Below are positions 32,160 through 44,557 of a DNA stretch of 64,000 bases, in pieces. Origin of the DNA: Maratus speciosus (lineage: Eukaryota; Arthropoda; Arachnida; Araneae; Salticidae); the NCBI GenBank assembly GCA_963932465.1, contig OZ010794.1, positions 444,541,502-444,605,501 on the forward strand, in the 5' to 3' direction. The notes beneath the pieces are model-generated. The model was given only the letters and a program-made list of their open reading frames with translations, made no database searches and was not told the origin of the DNA. The position numbers and the translations under genes are program-made. Position 1 is the first letter of the stretch, and each line of letters starts with the position of its first letter.

Positions 32160-33114
32160 TACAGTATGACTTCAAAAATCCGGCATTCAGAAATCCGGCA
32201 ACTTCAAAAATCCGGCATGAAAACCATCTCTTCCCTTCCTTTTTTCTTCTACACTTTTAAGTTATGGAAGAAGAAAAGTAGATATTGTTTATGAATTAAA
32301 AGCTTCAGGATCGAACATAAAAATGAAAAAAAGATTATTTGACTTTTTTTCAACTTAAAGTCTTTGGCGAATGCATCAAAGACTTTGGGGAATGCATAAC
32401 GCACTGTATGGCCGGAACGAACTTTCGACAACTGCGACATCGATGATGAGAAATAATTTCCCGACTTTCACATTTCCCGTGAAAAGGCCGCCCTTTATGA
32501 GCTGATTGATCACGCAAAATCTGAAGATGCATTAAGTGTCGAAAAAAAAGGATATAGATGATTGGCTACGAGCTCGTTGACGCTGTGCTAAATAGAAGTG
32601 CCGATAACGGTAGTAGCAATTCAGAAGACGAGCATGAACAACTGGCAGAAGAAAAGGTGTCACTAGAAAAATGCATAAATTTGACTGGAGAATGAACATC
32701 TTTAGAGAAACAAGACTGTAATCCGAAATAGACATTCTTCATTTATATAAAATGCATAAAATGCAAGGAAAACTTTTTAATGGACGGCCAAGAAAATCGA
32801 AGCAAACAAAATTGACATAGATGTTTCAAAATTACACGAGAATAAATAATTTGACTCATTGTTAGATTTTTTTTTCTGCAACACAGAAAAGATCAATTAA
32901 ATTAAGCTTTTTTTTATATTTAATTTTCTCTTTTTTTACATAATTATCACTTAATAATGAATTAAATTATGTCTAAAGACACCATAAAGAATATAGTAGT
33001 ACTACTTTTGATATTCCTAGTTACTACTTTTGATATTCCTTCAGAAATCGGGAATTTTCAAAACTCCGGCATAGTCTCGGTCCCGATGATGCGGATTTTT
33101 GAAGTTACACTGTA
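32160..33114 (+). mobile_element. pogo/Tigger-type element, internally deleted
   Basis: Inverted ends TACAGTATGACTTCAAAAAT and TACAGTGTAACTTCAAAAAT at TA. The CTTCAAAAATCCGGCA word is repeated near the left end, probably as a transposase binding site. 955 bp with a transposase remnant inside. Confidence 0.8.
32561..32695 (+). pseudogene. Tigger-like transposase, C-terminal scrap
   Basis: The frame reads YELVDAVLNRS, then an acidic stretch NSEDEHEQLAEE, then KVSLEKCINL before a stop. This layout (V-D-x-V, acidic tract, S-x-x-E-C) is typical of the region after the DDE domain in Tigger transposases. Upstream frames are broken. Its place inside pogo-type ends supports the call. Confidence 0.6.
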
Positions 33115-33258
33115 TATATATTGTTTTTTACTATGTTATTGGAATCTATGTTAAGTGTGTTGGAGGGAACTGTGTTTTTGTCAATTTGTTAATGTCATTT
33201 TATTCATAATTTCACAGTTTTTGTTGGTAGTCGGTAATGTTTATTTAATTGTTATATA

Positions 33259-33321
33259 TACAGTAGAACCTCTTTTATCCGAAACTCTCGGTTAACCGAA
33301 ATCCATTTTAAAGATATATAT

Positions 33322-33354
<33 letters not shown>

Positions 33355-33897
33355 CCACGAGTACAGATAAATATTTTGGATCCCCTTCCTTAGAATTCCT
33401 CTGATTTTAACTTGAGCTCTCGTAAACTACGGAGTAAACTAGACCACATTAAAAGGAGGGAGAATCGGAATGTGTGAATGTGCTCTAGTACGCGAAGAAA
33501 ACGAATAAATTAGCAATTCTGAAGCCTTTGAATGTTTTGCAAAAGGTCTGGCATGGCTAGAGAAGCAGAAAGACTATGATACTAGTGAACTCATGGTATT
33601 AAAAAAACTTCATGAAAGAGCTGCAAAGCAAAGACAATCGAAATTGCGGCAAACAAAGCTTTGTTTCAAACACTTGTAAAATATGTAAACGGTACTTAAA
33701 TTCAAAATTAAAATTCAGGTAATTTATCCTTGTTTTAATTTTGCTATTGCTTTATTTTTTTAAGCACTTGTTACCACAATAAGAAATACCGCATGTATTT
33801 GTTCTTGAACTTAAATTTGAAGCATCCTCGATTATCCGAAAATTTCGATTTTCCGAAAGAGGGGCGGTCCCAATTACTTCGGATAATCGAGGTTGTA

Positions 33898-33902
<5 letters not shown>
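33259..33902 (+). mobile_element. pogo/Tigger-type element, internally deleted
   Basis: Inverted ends TACAGTAGAACCTCTTTTAT and TACACTACAACCTCGATTAT, with shared ATCCGA words, at TA. 644 bp, with a CA/TA microsatellite at about 33318-33355 and a transposase remnant at 33494-33679. An AT microsatellite follows to 33932. Confidence 0.8.
33494..33679 (+). pseudogene. Tigger-like transposase, C-terminal fragment
   Basis: One frame with an early internal stop gives ISNSEAFECFAKGLAWLEKQ, then TSELMVLKKLHERAAKQR and a stop at 33677. The pattern (SEAF...LxWLEKQ...LxxLKxLxxxAAxxR) is the conserved C-terminal helix of Tigger/jerky-type transposases. The catalytic core is gone. Confidence 0.75.
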
Positions 33903-33932
<30 letters not shown>

Positions 33933-33933
<1 letters not shown>

Positions 33934-34884
33934 ACGAGTATTACCACTTTAAATGTTTCTATTATATATTAGAAAAAACCCTGTAGTTGCTCATGTGTCT
34001 ATAAACTGACCTGAAATATAATCTCATGCAAAAAATTTAAAAAAAAAATGTTTTGAGAACAGATGATGTGATTTACATTTAATAAAAAAAGCAATTCCAT
34101 TTTGATTTTCAAAGAAATAAACTTTTGATTATCAATGCTTTCCATTCTTGATACTTTTATAAAAGTACAACATGATTAATGAGTTCCATTTCCTCTATTC
34201 AGAATTTCTTTTATCATTATAATTTAAAAGCAGATTTTTAAATAAAATTTCAAAGAAAAACTTTTATTTCATATTGCTTCACATGCCTAATAATATTAAT
34301 AAGATACCTTTAGCATGATCTTCAATCTTAGTAAATTATTTAATTTCCTACATAAAACTGAATGAAGTTCGTTGCTTAATTAAAGTGAAATACAGTTAAT
34401 TAATTCAATTTTCAATGAAAAAGAATATTTTAATTTTGCAATAAACCTTTACTTTTGGTTTCTTTTATATTCACAAGAGTAAATTATTGTAAAAAGAAAG
34501 TTTTCGATTTTATTTTTTATGCTTTTACACGTATTGGGATGAACTAAACAGATTTATCTAATTTTAAAAATTGCCGGTTTGTTTGTTTGGCTGCTCTCTA
34601 TATGTAACATAAATTTTGTGCTCTTACGCATAAACTACTGCACAAAATTCGATGAAACTTCTTATTTAGGTAGATTTTGACATAAGACAATGTTGATAAG
34701 ATCTTTTTTTCTTTGTATATCGCCCAAATTGACGTTGCTATGCAGTGTTTTTTACCATGGCCATGATAACTATAGCTTGTAATTTATGGTACTGAATTGC
34801 ACTAAATCTAATGTGTAAGACTCTTGTTGTGGAAAACTACTGTTAAAAATTTTGCAGATCCAGGCAATTCCTAAAATAACTAAA
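33933..34884. other. no gene seen
   Basis: AT-rich sequence without repeats or frames I can assign. Confidence 0.4.
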
Positions 34885-35065
34885 TTATATAATTTCACAA
34901 TATATAAACATGTAAAAAAGATCCTTTAAGTTCATAAATAACGTATGCCATGCATATGAATATGAGTCTTTTTTCCATGCTTTCAGGACAATGCATTTTT
35001 TTAAATATTTTGGTACACGTATTCTAAAATATAATAATACTAGAGTGTTGAAAATTTTCCTGTTT
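34885..35065 (+). repeat. ~620-bp repeat family, partial copy
   Basis: Matches the second half of the units at 36335 and 36961 (shared TATGCCATGCATATGAATAT-type words, then ATAATACTAGAG, then GTTGAAAATTTTC). Confidence 0.7.
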
Positions 35066-36334
35066 TTATAGTTAATTTCTAGTGTTCCTTACTTAAAAAA
35101 TAAGAACGGAACCATTATAAGATCACTCGTGTGTCTGCCTGTCCGTCTGTCACAGTCGTTTTTCTCGTAAACTATGGAACGTGGAAAGTTCAAATTTGGC
35201 AAAAGTAACAAAGGCTATTGAACCACATATTTATACATTATTAACCATTCACAAATATATTTAGGGAAAATGTAGGGGGGCTAGTTAAGTTAATTGAAAA
35301 AAAAAATCTTTTTTTATATATATCATGTTAAAGATCTATAAAATACCGAACTCAAAAATACATTTGTTTTAATTTTAGGTATTATATATACAGAGATATC
35401 GTCAAAAATGTAATGCAAAGATATGTTCTCTCCAACTCTCTGTTTCTAAATCTACTAAAACTAAAATTATGAAAAAATAGAGTTAGAAGAAGTTAATTTA
35501 AACCTTGCAGGAAAACTATAGCGATTACCCTAGGTATCATAGTTTTTTGAAAAATTCGTATTTTTCCGTTGCACACAAATTTCCCTTTGCTGGCGCTCAG
35601 CAAGAGAGTTGAAGGGCACTCGAGATACCTATAGTCGTAGAAGTATAAAAAATTGGTTGATAACGATTTTGGAAAAATATTGTCGCTAATTAGCCGTAAT
35701 ATTAACCTTTAAAGACACGGACGGTTTAGACATACATAAAGGACGGTTTAGACACGGGCAGCGTACTATGCGCTATCGACTTTTAAGGCTGTTCTTAACT
35801 GCTCTGCTCAACAAGCGCAAAACGTTTCGACACGTTCACAAATTCCTTTTTTAGCAGAAAGATATAAAATTGGAAAGCCTGGCCATGGAAGCGATTAGGA
35901 ATTGAACTGTGTTTTTCATTTTTTGATCAATAAATTACATATTGAGTTATATGCGATTTTGATCACTTGACAAACACGTTTTTCGCCCTTTCTTGAATGA
36001 TTATTCTACTTTCGAGCGGAAATTCGGTTCAAAATGCTCATTTTGACACTGTTTTCTGTATAATCTATTGAAAAAAAAACGTACAAAACAGCTCGATTAC
36101 ATAGTTTCTGAACAACAATAACTGCTAGTTTCATGCATTTCCCAACAAAAATAAATTAAAACTTATCTCATAAAGTTACTTTTTTGGATTTGAGAACATC
36201 CTTAAAGCCTAGATAACAGCGTATTATTCTTTTAGCAACGATTTTTTGTAATATTACAGTTATTAATTATTATATTTACTGTACAGAGCTCTATGTCGCG
36301 AGTAATATTCGCACTTGACCGATTATTTTCTTTA
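35066..36334. other. repeat-like sequence, no gene
   Basis: Begins with GTGTCTGCCTGTCCGTCTGT and CTCGTAAACTATGGAACG words common in arthropod dispersed repeats. A short direct repeat GGACGGTTTAGACA occurs twice at about 35720-35760. No coding signal. Confidence 0.4.
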
Positions 36335-37575
36335 TAACTGTTCAAATTTTACAATGAAATTTCTATACGACAAACTATATGCAGGAAGATATTAAACACT
36401 TAATACTTATATAGGAATGTATTTAATACTTCAAAAAATAACTTATGATACATACGATTATTATCATTTAATAGATTATAATTTTGATTATTAGTGTTTT
36501 TTTTTTCATACTGAGTATTTGAATACTTGTACGGCAAAATGCGTATTTTAATCATAATAAAGATATGGTTTTAGACAATGCTTTTTATGTATCCTTTTCA
36601 CAATGCTTTTTATGTATGGAAAAACAGAAATGTTACGGGTTCCGGAGACTTCGCACCCTAAACTTCTTTTAAGTGGGACGAAGTACATAAAACCTTTTAA
36701 ATTTTTGAATTTTCATTTTTGCACTTAAAAAATTAAGCAGATTCAGTCATTTCTAAAAATTAAAAAAATAATATTATTTCACAATTTATAAACCTCTTTA
36801 AAAAGAGTCTTTAAGTTCGTAAACAACATATGCCATGCATATAAATAAGAGTCTTTTTTCAGTTTTTTTTTAAATTAATTTTTCACATATTTCGGTACAC
36901 TTTTTCTAAAATCTAACAATACTAGAAACTTGAAAATTTTCATGTTTGTATTGTTAATTAGTTTCCATATAACTGTGAAAATTTTACAATGAAATATCTA
37001 TATGACAAGATATAGAGGAACAAATTAAATACTTAATACGTATATAGGAACGTATTTAATACTTTAAAAAAATAATTTATGATACATACGATTATAATAA
37101 TTTAATACCTTTATAATTTTAATTATTAGTGTTTTTTGTTTCTTTACTGAACATTTAAATACTTGCATGGCAAAGTACGTATTTTAATCATGATAAAGAT
37201 ATGATTCTTCGACAACGGTTTTTTTATGTATCACGGTAGAATAAAACGAATTGTTACGTGATCTGGAGACTTCACACCGTAAACTTCTTTTACAGTGGTC
37301 AAAATACATAAAACCTTTTAAATTTTTGGATTTTCATTTTTGCACTTAAAAAACAAAGCAGATTCAGACATTTCCAAAAATAATTTTTTCTATATGGTTT
37401 CACAAAATATAAACCTCTAAAATAGTCTTTAAGTTCGTAAACAACGTAAGCCTTGCATATGAATATGAGTCTTTTTTCATTAATGCATTTTTTACATATT
37501 TGGGTACACGTTTTCAAAAACATAATAATACTAGAGAGTTGAAATCTTTTATGTTTGTATAGTTAATTTCATTCT
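36335..37575 (+). repeat. two tandem ~620-bp repeat units
   Basis: Units 36335-36960 and 36961-37575 align end to end (TTTTACAATGAAAT.TCTAT start, ATACATAAAACCTTTTAAAT middle, ATAATACTAGA end). Unit 1 has a small internal duplication of CACAATGCTTTTTATGTAT. A TTTC microsatellite follows at about 37685. Confidence 0.8.
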
Positions 37576-38059
37576 TTATAATTTATAAAATTTTTCTATC
37601 TAATTCTATATGGCAAATGATATACAGGAACATCTTACATTTTTTTGGATAATTTTCTGAATGTTTCATTAATCATTTTCTAAATTTCTTTCTTTCTTTC
37701 TTTCATTTTCTCTCTCCCTCGTACTTTTTTTTAAGTAAAAATATTTTTTTCTTTCTTATTAAATATGTTTTTAATATATGTGGAAAATTTGAAGAAGTTA
37801 TCTGTAATATCTTTTTATATAAAAATTTACCTAACTGACGTACAGTCATAAATATTTGGACAAGGGAAGTTTAAATTTAAACATTTATACTAAATAAAAT
37901 TATGTATGTAGTACACAGACGGTAAAAAAAGGAGTTTCATAATCTATAAAAATATAATATAACGACGAACGTAAATATAATATAACCTCTTCCAAGTTAC
38001 CCGCGATTCCTGAAAGCTTTCCTTTTTTTACAAACCTCAGAAATTAATAGATTTTCAAT

Positions 38060-38445
38060 ATTATGGAAAACAGAGTTTCTTTTCCTGCCTGTAATTTTTG
38101 GAAACGTCTCCGAGTAGCCGTTACAATGTATTAATCAGTTTTTTAAACCCTGAATATGTGTTTTGGAGATGCTATCAATTTCAAGTAAACATTTTCAACA
38201 GCGTAACTGAATTTGTACATACAAGAGTAACAAAATTATAATTATTCTAGTGTTAATGTTAATGTTGTTAATTTAGCATGTTTGTTGGTTAAACATGTTT
38301 GTTGAACGTGAAAATGTTTACTTGAGAATTAATAGCAGCCGACAAACCTATACTCCTGGCTGCGAAAACTGTTTAATACACTGTAAAAAAATACCTACCC
38401 AAACACGTTTCCAAAAATTATCGGCAGCAAACGAAACTTTATTTT
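38060..38445. mobile_element. foldback element
   Basis: Inverted arms: GTAATTTTTGGAAACGT, TACAATGTATTAA and AAGTAAACATTTTCAAC on the left recur inverted on the right (to 38445). Ends and target duplication not resolved. Confidence 0.6.
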
Positions 38446-38458
38446 TATAACTGCTTCT

Positions 38459-38972
38459 TTAACCCTTAAATGCCGGGTGTTGCCTTTCGGCAACATACCC
38501 AATTTAGGCTTATAAATAGTATTAGAATAATACTGAAGTTATAATGCCTAATGTTGCCAATAAAATACATTCTGAAAATATTATTAAATCGACTTTCAAC
38601 AATTAGATGGCAACACTTGTGCTGTTTAAGTATAAAGGTAGATTTATTTTTTCAATTGTTGATACGTGTTCTTTTTGTTTTGTTTGGAAGCTTGCGAAAT
38701 ACACTATTTTGTTCTGCAGTGAGCAAGTAAAATTTATTTCTTATCATAGTTCTCAAAATTCTTGTGTGTTTAATATTATAGGATTTTATCAAGGAAAAAT
38801 ATTTTTTCAAATAAACACCAGTATTGCCCATTAGTACCAAACAGTTTTTTAGCCGTAAATCATACTTAAAACAAAATATGATTTTTTTTAGTATTTTTCC
38901 CATGATTTATTTAAAAAAAGAAAGCCGAAAAATATTTTTTGAATGATTTTTAAAAACTCATTTAAGGGTTAA
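38459..38972. mobile_element. piggyBac-type (TTAA) MITE
   Basis: TTAA duplication with perfect inverted ends CCCTTAAATG / CATTTAAGGG. 514 bp including TTAA. Overlapping open frames at 38607 and 38652 carry no transposase motif. Confidence 0.78.
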
Positions 38973-39080
38973 ATCTTGAAATTCTATTAGTTTCTGAAGT
39001 TTCTAAAGATAATGGAATGCTTTTCGGAATCGTGGCTAACTCGGATAAAGTTATATCATATTTTCGTCTGTGGTTATATA

Positions 39081-39300
39081 CAGGGTCATCGAAAAAGGTG
39101 TCCCTGACTTCGAATTAAAATAAATAAGGCCTTAATAAAGATAAACCATTGTGAGGGTTTTTTGTTTTGTTTTACGTTACTTAGTAAACTTCAATATGAG
39201 CTCCCCCTATTTTTCGGTAGACATCTAAGCGGTAGTCGATCTCCTTTCAAATGCGCAACACTTTGTTGCGGCCACAAAAGACCACCTTGACATAACAGTC
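39081..39300 (-). mobile_element. mariner-like 3' end
   Basis: The terminal motif TACAGGGTCATCGAAAAAGG at 39079-39098 is followed inward, on the minus strand, by the end of a transposase frame. The rest of the element is not recognisable beyond about 39300. Confidence 0.65.
39181..39270 (-). pseudogene. mariner-like transposase, extreme C-terminus
   Basis: The minus strand reads KVLRI, a stop, then KEIDYRLDVYRKIGGAHIEV and a stop, matching the (W)xExDYRLDVCRxTxGAHIEH block that ends this mariner group. An in-frame stop replaces the conserved W region. Confidence 0.7.
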
Positions 39301-40667
39301 ATTAATTTAAAAAAAATCTGAATTTACTTATCATACATTTGGAAATTGAGAACAAAAAAATAAAAGGTAAAAGCAGTACCTGCATTCACCTGAAAGAACA
39401 GAAAATGATGGAGACATTTGCAGAAAGTAAATAAACAGATGACAAATCTTCCTTGAAATTTTTTTATTTATGAAGCAATTTTTCTAGCAGAACATAGCGC
39501 ATCATCGTAGAGTACACCTCTTATTCTTTTAGATGTACATTTTTTTATGATGGACACATACAATCTACGTTTATTCCATAATCTTACTAAAGAAAATAAA
39601 ATAATTTTTTCCCTTGGGGAGTGTGGAGGCACAGGCATTTAGATGATTTTTTAGGATCATAATTCCACGACTCGAAATAAAAGCACCATTTGAATAAAAA
39701 TAATAATAATACCGTCAACAGAATTTTTATCCACATCTTACTGAAGAATCAGAAGTAACTGATCAAACAATCTCGCCACAAATAAAAGACGAAACTATGC
39801 AGCCGATTACGCAATCATAAAGAAATATTCTTGCACTTTTAATATTTCTTACTGTAGATATGAAATCCGTTTATTATTTTTTTTGTTGAAGGGGAAGAGG
39901 CATCCACCCATTTTACTGCGTTCGTTACAGAACACTCATGCAGGCGCGGACATAATTCTTCGCAGAACGGCAAAAAGGGCAGCCATTCTGCATTGAAATC
40001 CCAACTCAACTGAAAGCGCACGAGCTCTCCGAAAAGAGGAGTAAAGGGGTGTTGCTATAATACTTGAAACACGCCAACTTTGGCTGGACGGACATACAGG
40101 CGCCTTCCATTGGCATGAAATGCAATGCTAAAGTATATAAAAAACTGCTTTAAAAAAGGAAATTTGATAGATTTCACTGAGATAAGATGCCAAACAGTAG
40201 TAAAGAGTTACGAATTTTGAAATTACGAATTAAACTGATTTAAATATTATTGGCTAAGGGGCGGAGCTACAAAAGGACTTCACAAATAGAAAGAAATGGA
40301 ACTTTCCAGATAATTCTTTTACCGGAAGTACAGATTTCAAAGCGACGTTTATGATTTTAAAATGAATGAAATGCTATGCCAGAAAGAAAACCTTACAGGG
40401 GAAGGTTGAAAAAAAAAAGGGAATTAAAACAATTTTGGAATGCGAATATTAAAACCAAATGAACACAAGATTAACAAAAACACTTTCCAAATGAAATCAA
40501 ATAAAAATATGGCAGTGGCCCTAAGCAACCACAACACAACGAATAATGGTTTTGTTTGTAGGTGGACGTTCTCTATACGTACGGCGAAAATCACATTGTA
40601 CCACAATAACAGATTTAAACTCGGCGTACCACAACACGCACTGCTCTTTCTGCAGTACACTTACCAT
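39301..40667. other. no gene seen
   Basis: Several short open frames (39839-40021 minus, 40424-40660 minus, 40440-40733 plus) without recognisable motifs. Confidence 0.4.
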
Positions 40668-40675
40668 GATTGCTG

Positions 40676-41520
40676 TAGAGGTCTGCACTGGACGAAAATT
40701 TCAGGCCCGGGCCCGGCCCGATACAAAAATTAAAAGTTCGGCCCGACCCGTAGAAAAAATAATGTTGGCCCGGCCCGGTAAAAAACTTAAAAGTTCGGGC
40801 CGAACCCGGCCCGGCCTGGAAAAAAGTGAAAATCTCGACCCGAGTGAATTTCTACAAAACATTGATTTTTACATCGATTTGGTTAAAAATTTGTCTCGTT
40901 ACGAGGAGTTCTGACCAAAAATATTTATCTTAACTTTTTTTTTTTTCATGTTTATAATCTTCATTTTATAGAAGTGCCTCAGGCTGCGATATTTATTTTT
41001 TTAATGAATCATATTTCTTGTATGTAAATGTTTCAATTATCATTAATATTGTTAATCCATATTCCATGTATTGAAGTGTTAAAAAACGGAAAAATGCTAT
41101 ACAGTAAAATCTTCTAAGACGGAATTGCATAGAAAAAAAATGCATTACAGACAAGTTCTCTTCTTAGCAAGTGTAAAGGTGTTATGCATTCCTTTCTTAC
41201 CTATTAGTATATTAATTGTGCTTTTCAGTTTAAAACAGGGTTCAGTCACAGGCAGGTTTCTTTTCACACGTTTTACTATATTTTAAATTAGCTGTATTTT
41301 AATAAGCATAGAAACCTACAATTCTTTAAAAAGAATAAATTTTAATATTTAAGTGCAGAATAATGGCGATTTAAAAATGTATGCATTTTTTGTAAAAAAT
41401 TTTGCGCCAGGCCTAATATTGCTGACCTTTGAATGGACCAGGCCACCCTGAGACAATACGGGCTGGGTCAAAACTAGATCTGCACGGGCCGGCCCTTGGC
41501 CAGCCCGTGCAGATCTAGAA
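40676..41520. mobile_element. hAT-type element with GC-rich ends (second copy of family)
   Basis: The left end TAGAGGTCTGCAC matches the hAT at 20178; the right end is ...GTGCAGATCTAGAA. Perfect 8-bp target duplication GATTGCTG at 40668-40675 and 41521-41528. The left side has the same GGCCCGGCCC-rich subterminal tract. 845 bp, no transposase seen. The right terminus is a palindrome (41474-41518). Confidence 0.83.
41474..41518. repeat. 45-base palindrome at the hAT right end
   Basis: CTAGATCTGCACGGGC, a GC-rich centre, then GCCCGTGCAGATCTAG. The terminal repeat is present twice, head to head, so the right end can fold on itself. Confidence 0.85.
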
Positions 41521-41528
41521 GATTGCTG

Positions 41529-42468
41529 TGACTGAAATGGCATCGCGTCCGGAAGTGGCTCGGCACATGTGCGTTGTCACATCAAGGTCAACGCAATCAC
41601 CGTTACCAGAACTCCTTCAGATGTTTGGTTTCGTATCGATTGATTGCACATTTCTCGTGCAATTTATTTTTAAAAACAGCAACATCTCTTTCGATGACAC
41701 TGTAATACTTTTGTATAGTAAGAAACAGTTGTCTCTTTTTTGAGTGTGCTGCTTCATTTATATTCTCATTAATTGTTGTTTCTCTATATCCTATGAAATT
41801 GGGTCAGATAGTTTTGAAGAACTATATGCATTCATTTTTTAATACAAAAATTTTTAATAAAATAAATTTATAAGAATTGTTAAATATTTTAAACGACGTC
41901 ACATTAATTTTATTAAATATCAAAATTTAAAACCTAGTACACGCTAAAATTAATTGAAAATTTAATACCATACATAAAATGGAGAAATATTTATGAATTT
42001 TTCAATGGACTGTGAAAATAAGATCATTACACAAAGTAATTAAATAATTATTTAATAAGTTGCTGTAATTATTTCTTAAATTCCTGATTAATGAATGGTA
42101 ATAACCAAAAATTCTTAATTACTGTATGCGTGAATACTCTTTCCTGTTCTCATTAATACAACTCTCTCATCACATTAATATAACTTTGTTGCTAAATTTG
42201 CATTCTAATGCAATTTAATTACTTTTCAGATGAGTGATTCATATATTTCGTCAAGCAATCGTTCATACTTAACGGAAATTAGTGAAATTCATTATACTCA
42301 TTGCAATTTTGTTTCGTATCATATGATGGATCTTCTTTCTTTTTTTTTCTACGAAACTGCAATAGTTTTTGTAATTAAAAATTCAAAAAACAATTTAATG
42401 TAGCATTTATTTAAATTTTAATAATTCTTTACGTGATATTTATTTTAATCTTTTATACTCTGATAACA
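41529..42468. other. no gene seen
   Basis: AT-rich. The 71-codon frame at 41528-41743 has no motif I recognise. Confidence 0.4.
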
Positions 42469-42495
42469 CAGGTGTCGATAAAAGAGTATCCCAGT

Positions 42496-42851
42496 ATTAA
42501 AATATTTATTTGCTTAAAAGACGTTATACTAACATATTAAAAGTTAATTAAAAATCTATATTTATATGTTTCAACTCTTTTACTGAGTCGTCATCAGAAT
42601 GTATAACATAAAATTAAATATGCGTATGAAAAATGGAAAAAATCATCGAATATAATCTAGAATTATATATTAATCGAATAATATTATAATCGAATATCGA
42701 CTCAGTAAGAGAGTTGAAATATGTAAATATAGATTTTTAATTTACTTTTAATGTGTTTTTTTAACGTCTTTTTAAGCAAATAAGTATTTTAATATTGTGA
42801 TATGTTTAATAGTGGACGTAATTTTAACTTACTACTCGCACTTATTTATAT
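42496..42851. mobile_element. foldback element inside the mariner end
   Basis: Arms of about 97 bp (42496-42592 and 42698-42796) are near-perfect inverted copies, sharing AAGACGTTA, TTAAAAATCTATATTTA and CAACTC.TTTACTGAGTCG. The insertion is flanked by a 12-base direct repeat GAGTATCCCAGT (42484-42495 and 42852-42863). A ~55-base tail follows the right arm before the second flank. Confidence 0.78.
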
Positions 42852-42948
42852 GAGTATCCCAGTTTCAAAGGTACATTACAACAATTTAATTTAGAATATT
42901 TGCAACAAATCATACATCAAATTGAAGGTAAACTAACTTAGTTTTTTC

Positions 42949-43149
42949 TTACAAATGTCCAATATGTCCACTTTTAGTTATACGCCACACATCCAACCTT
43001 AAGTCCAATTCTTCCCACACTTCGGTTAACAAGTCCGGAGTAATGGAAGCAATAGCCTCTTCAGTTCTGTGTCTCAACTCTAGCAAATTATAAGGTAGCG
43101 GCGGAACGTAGACACAATCTTTTATAAATCTCAAAGGAAAAAATTGCAC
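42949..43149 (-). pseudogene. mariner-like transposase, C-terminal fragment
   Basis: A 66-codon open frame contains PLRFIKDCVYVPPLP, LLELRHRTEEAIASITPDLL, VWEELDLRLDVWR and GHIGHL before a stop: the full C-terminal block of a mariner-type transposase (VYVPPLP...TPxML...VWxELDYRLDVCRVTxGAHIEHL). Intact in frame, but the DDE core is absent, so it is a deletion derivative. The ATG is probably fortuitous. Confidence 0.82.
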
Positions 43150-43421
43150 GGCTATGACGGCTTTTAAATCTTAAGCCCAGCAAATCGCTTTACGCTCAGG
43201 AGTCGCCATTTTGAGTTTGTGGCACTGCAAGCGAGTCAATAACAATGCAGCCCTCAGGCATGTGCTTATCTAAAACTGTTTGAGTTACTATTTATTTATG
43301 ATCTTGAACCAACACAATACAACACTTAATACTGATGCTATTAAAATTTGCGACTGAGACATTCTTTATGGACACCCTGTATAACATATGCATACATTTT
43401 AGAATCATACGTCTATTTATT

Positions 43422-43685
43422 GGGAAGGCTGGTAGCTTATATATCATCGTATCGGTATACCACGCTACAGATCCAGAGTTCGACTCCAACTTAAGCAAGG
43501 TGTACTCAGCCTTTTATACCTTCGTGGTCGACAAAGTGAGTACCAAGCTTGCTCGGGATCTGAATTCTTCGGGTGCCGCGTTCGGTTGACAACCTGAACG
43601 GGGCATATGCTATATATCACCACTGGGCCTATGGTATATTAAACTGTTTTGGCGCATAGCACTGTAGGCCATGATACTAAAAGGA
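43422..43685 (+). mobile_element. tRNA-derived SINE
   Basis: The tRNA-like head has a B box GAGTTCGACTCC and a decayed A box. The body reads GCAAGGTGTACTCAGCCTTT, then GTGGTCGACAAAGTGAGTAC, CAAGCTTGCTCGGGA and ACCTGAACGGGGCATATGCT. The mariner ends 40 bp upstream. A second, shorter copy lies at 43792. Confidence 0.7.
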
Positions 43686-43791
43686 TTGTAGAGCCATAGA
43701 TATGAATTTAGTACATCTATATGATGTTTGTCACGATAAAAGACAATAGAATTAGCTTTTTTTTTTAAATGAAAAGTGTGAATATTTAAAT

Positions 43792-43892
43792 AATATATAG
43801 CTCAGTGGTAATCGTTTCGGGATACCACGCTATAAGTCCAAGGTTCGACTCCAGGCTTAGGCAAGGTGCACTCATATCTAATACAGTTGAAG
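43792..43892 (+). mobile_element. tRNA-derived SINE, 5' fragment
   Basis: ATATAGCTCAGTGGTAATCG (A box) and CCAAGGTTCGACTCCAGGCT (B box), then GCAAGGTGCACTCA. Same family as 43422-43685, with a better preserved Pol III promoter but a truncated body. Confidence 0.7.
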
Positions 43893-44237
43893 TGATGTTG
43901 TCATTATATGCAATATACTTTTTAATTCTGAAAAGCCTTTAAAAAGTAGCTGCTTAGATTTTATATAATGATTATGAGTATATGATAGTTAGATAATATT
44001 AGCTGTATACAATGTGCTTCAAAATGTTATGAACGAATTCAACTTTTAACATTTTATTCATTAATTTCCATTAACACATATAAGTTTACACATACATAGT
44101 GTAATTATCCATGTTTTAGAAGTTTCGATTAATTATAAATTTCGAAAAATCGATTTTTCTTGCAAATTACAGTTTGTGAAGCTGTATCAGGTGAAGATGG
44201 GCTGCTTTATGGTGCTGGAATAGATGCTTCTTAGAAG

Positions 44238-44290
44238 TAAAAAAAAAAAGACAAAAAAAAGAAAGAAAGAAAGAAAAAAGAAAAGAAAAA
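44238..44290. repeat. homopurine A/G tract
   Basis: GAAA-type simple repeat on one strand; a longer A tract broken by single G residues lies at 44524-44563. Confidence 0.8.
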
Positions 44291-44525
44291 ATAAGTATCG
44301 CAATGTATTATAACACATAGCGTTAAACTACTTTTACTTAAAAGTTCATTTTTCATATCGGGGACCACGATTACTGAAAAAAGTACTGAATCGGTTAATT
44401 TTTAATTTTGTCTTGTCTCATATTATAAATTATGTAGAGATTGCAGGAAGAAATTTATGAAAATCTGTATTTTTGCTTTTTTTAATGGCGGCTGTCTAAA
44501 AAGAAAGTTCAATTTTGATCCTTAA

Positions 44526-44557
<32 letters not shown>

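Larger units (their letters stand above)
42469..43379 (-). mobile_element. mariner-like element with nested foldback
   Basis: The right end (5' end of the minus-strand element) is inverted CAGGGTGTCCATAAAGAATG; the left end is CAGGTGTCGATAAAAGAGTA with one base missing. Both lie at TA. It holds a transposase C-terminus (42949-43149) and a foldback insertion (42496-42851). Internally deleted: about 555 bp without the insertion. Confidence 0.78.
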
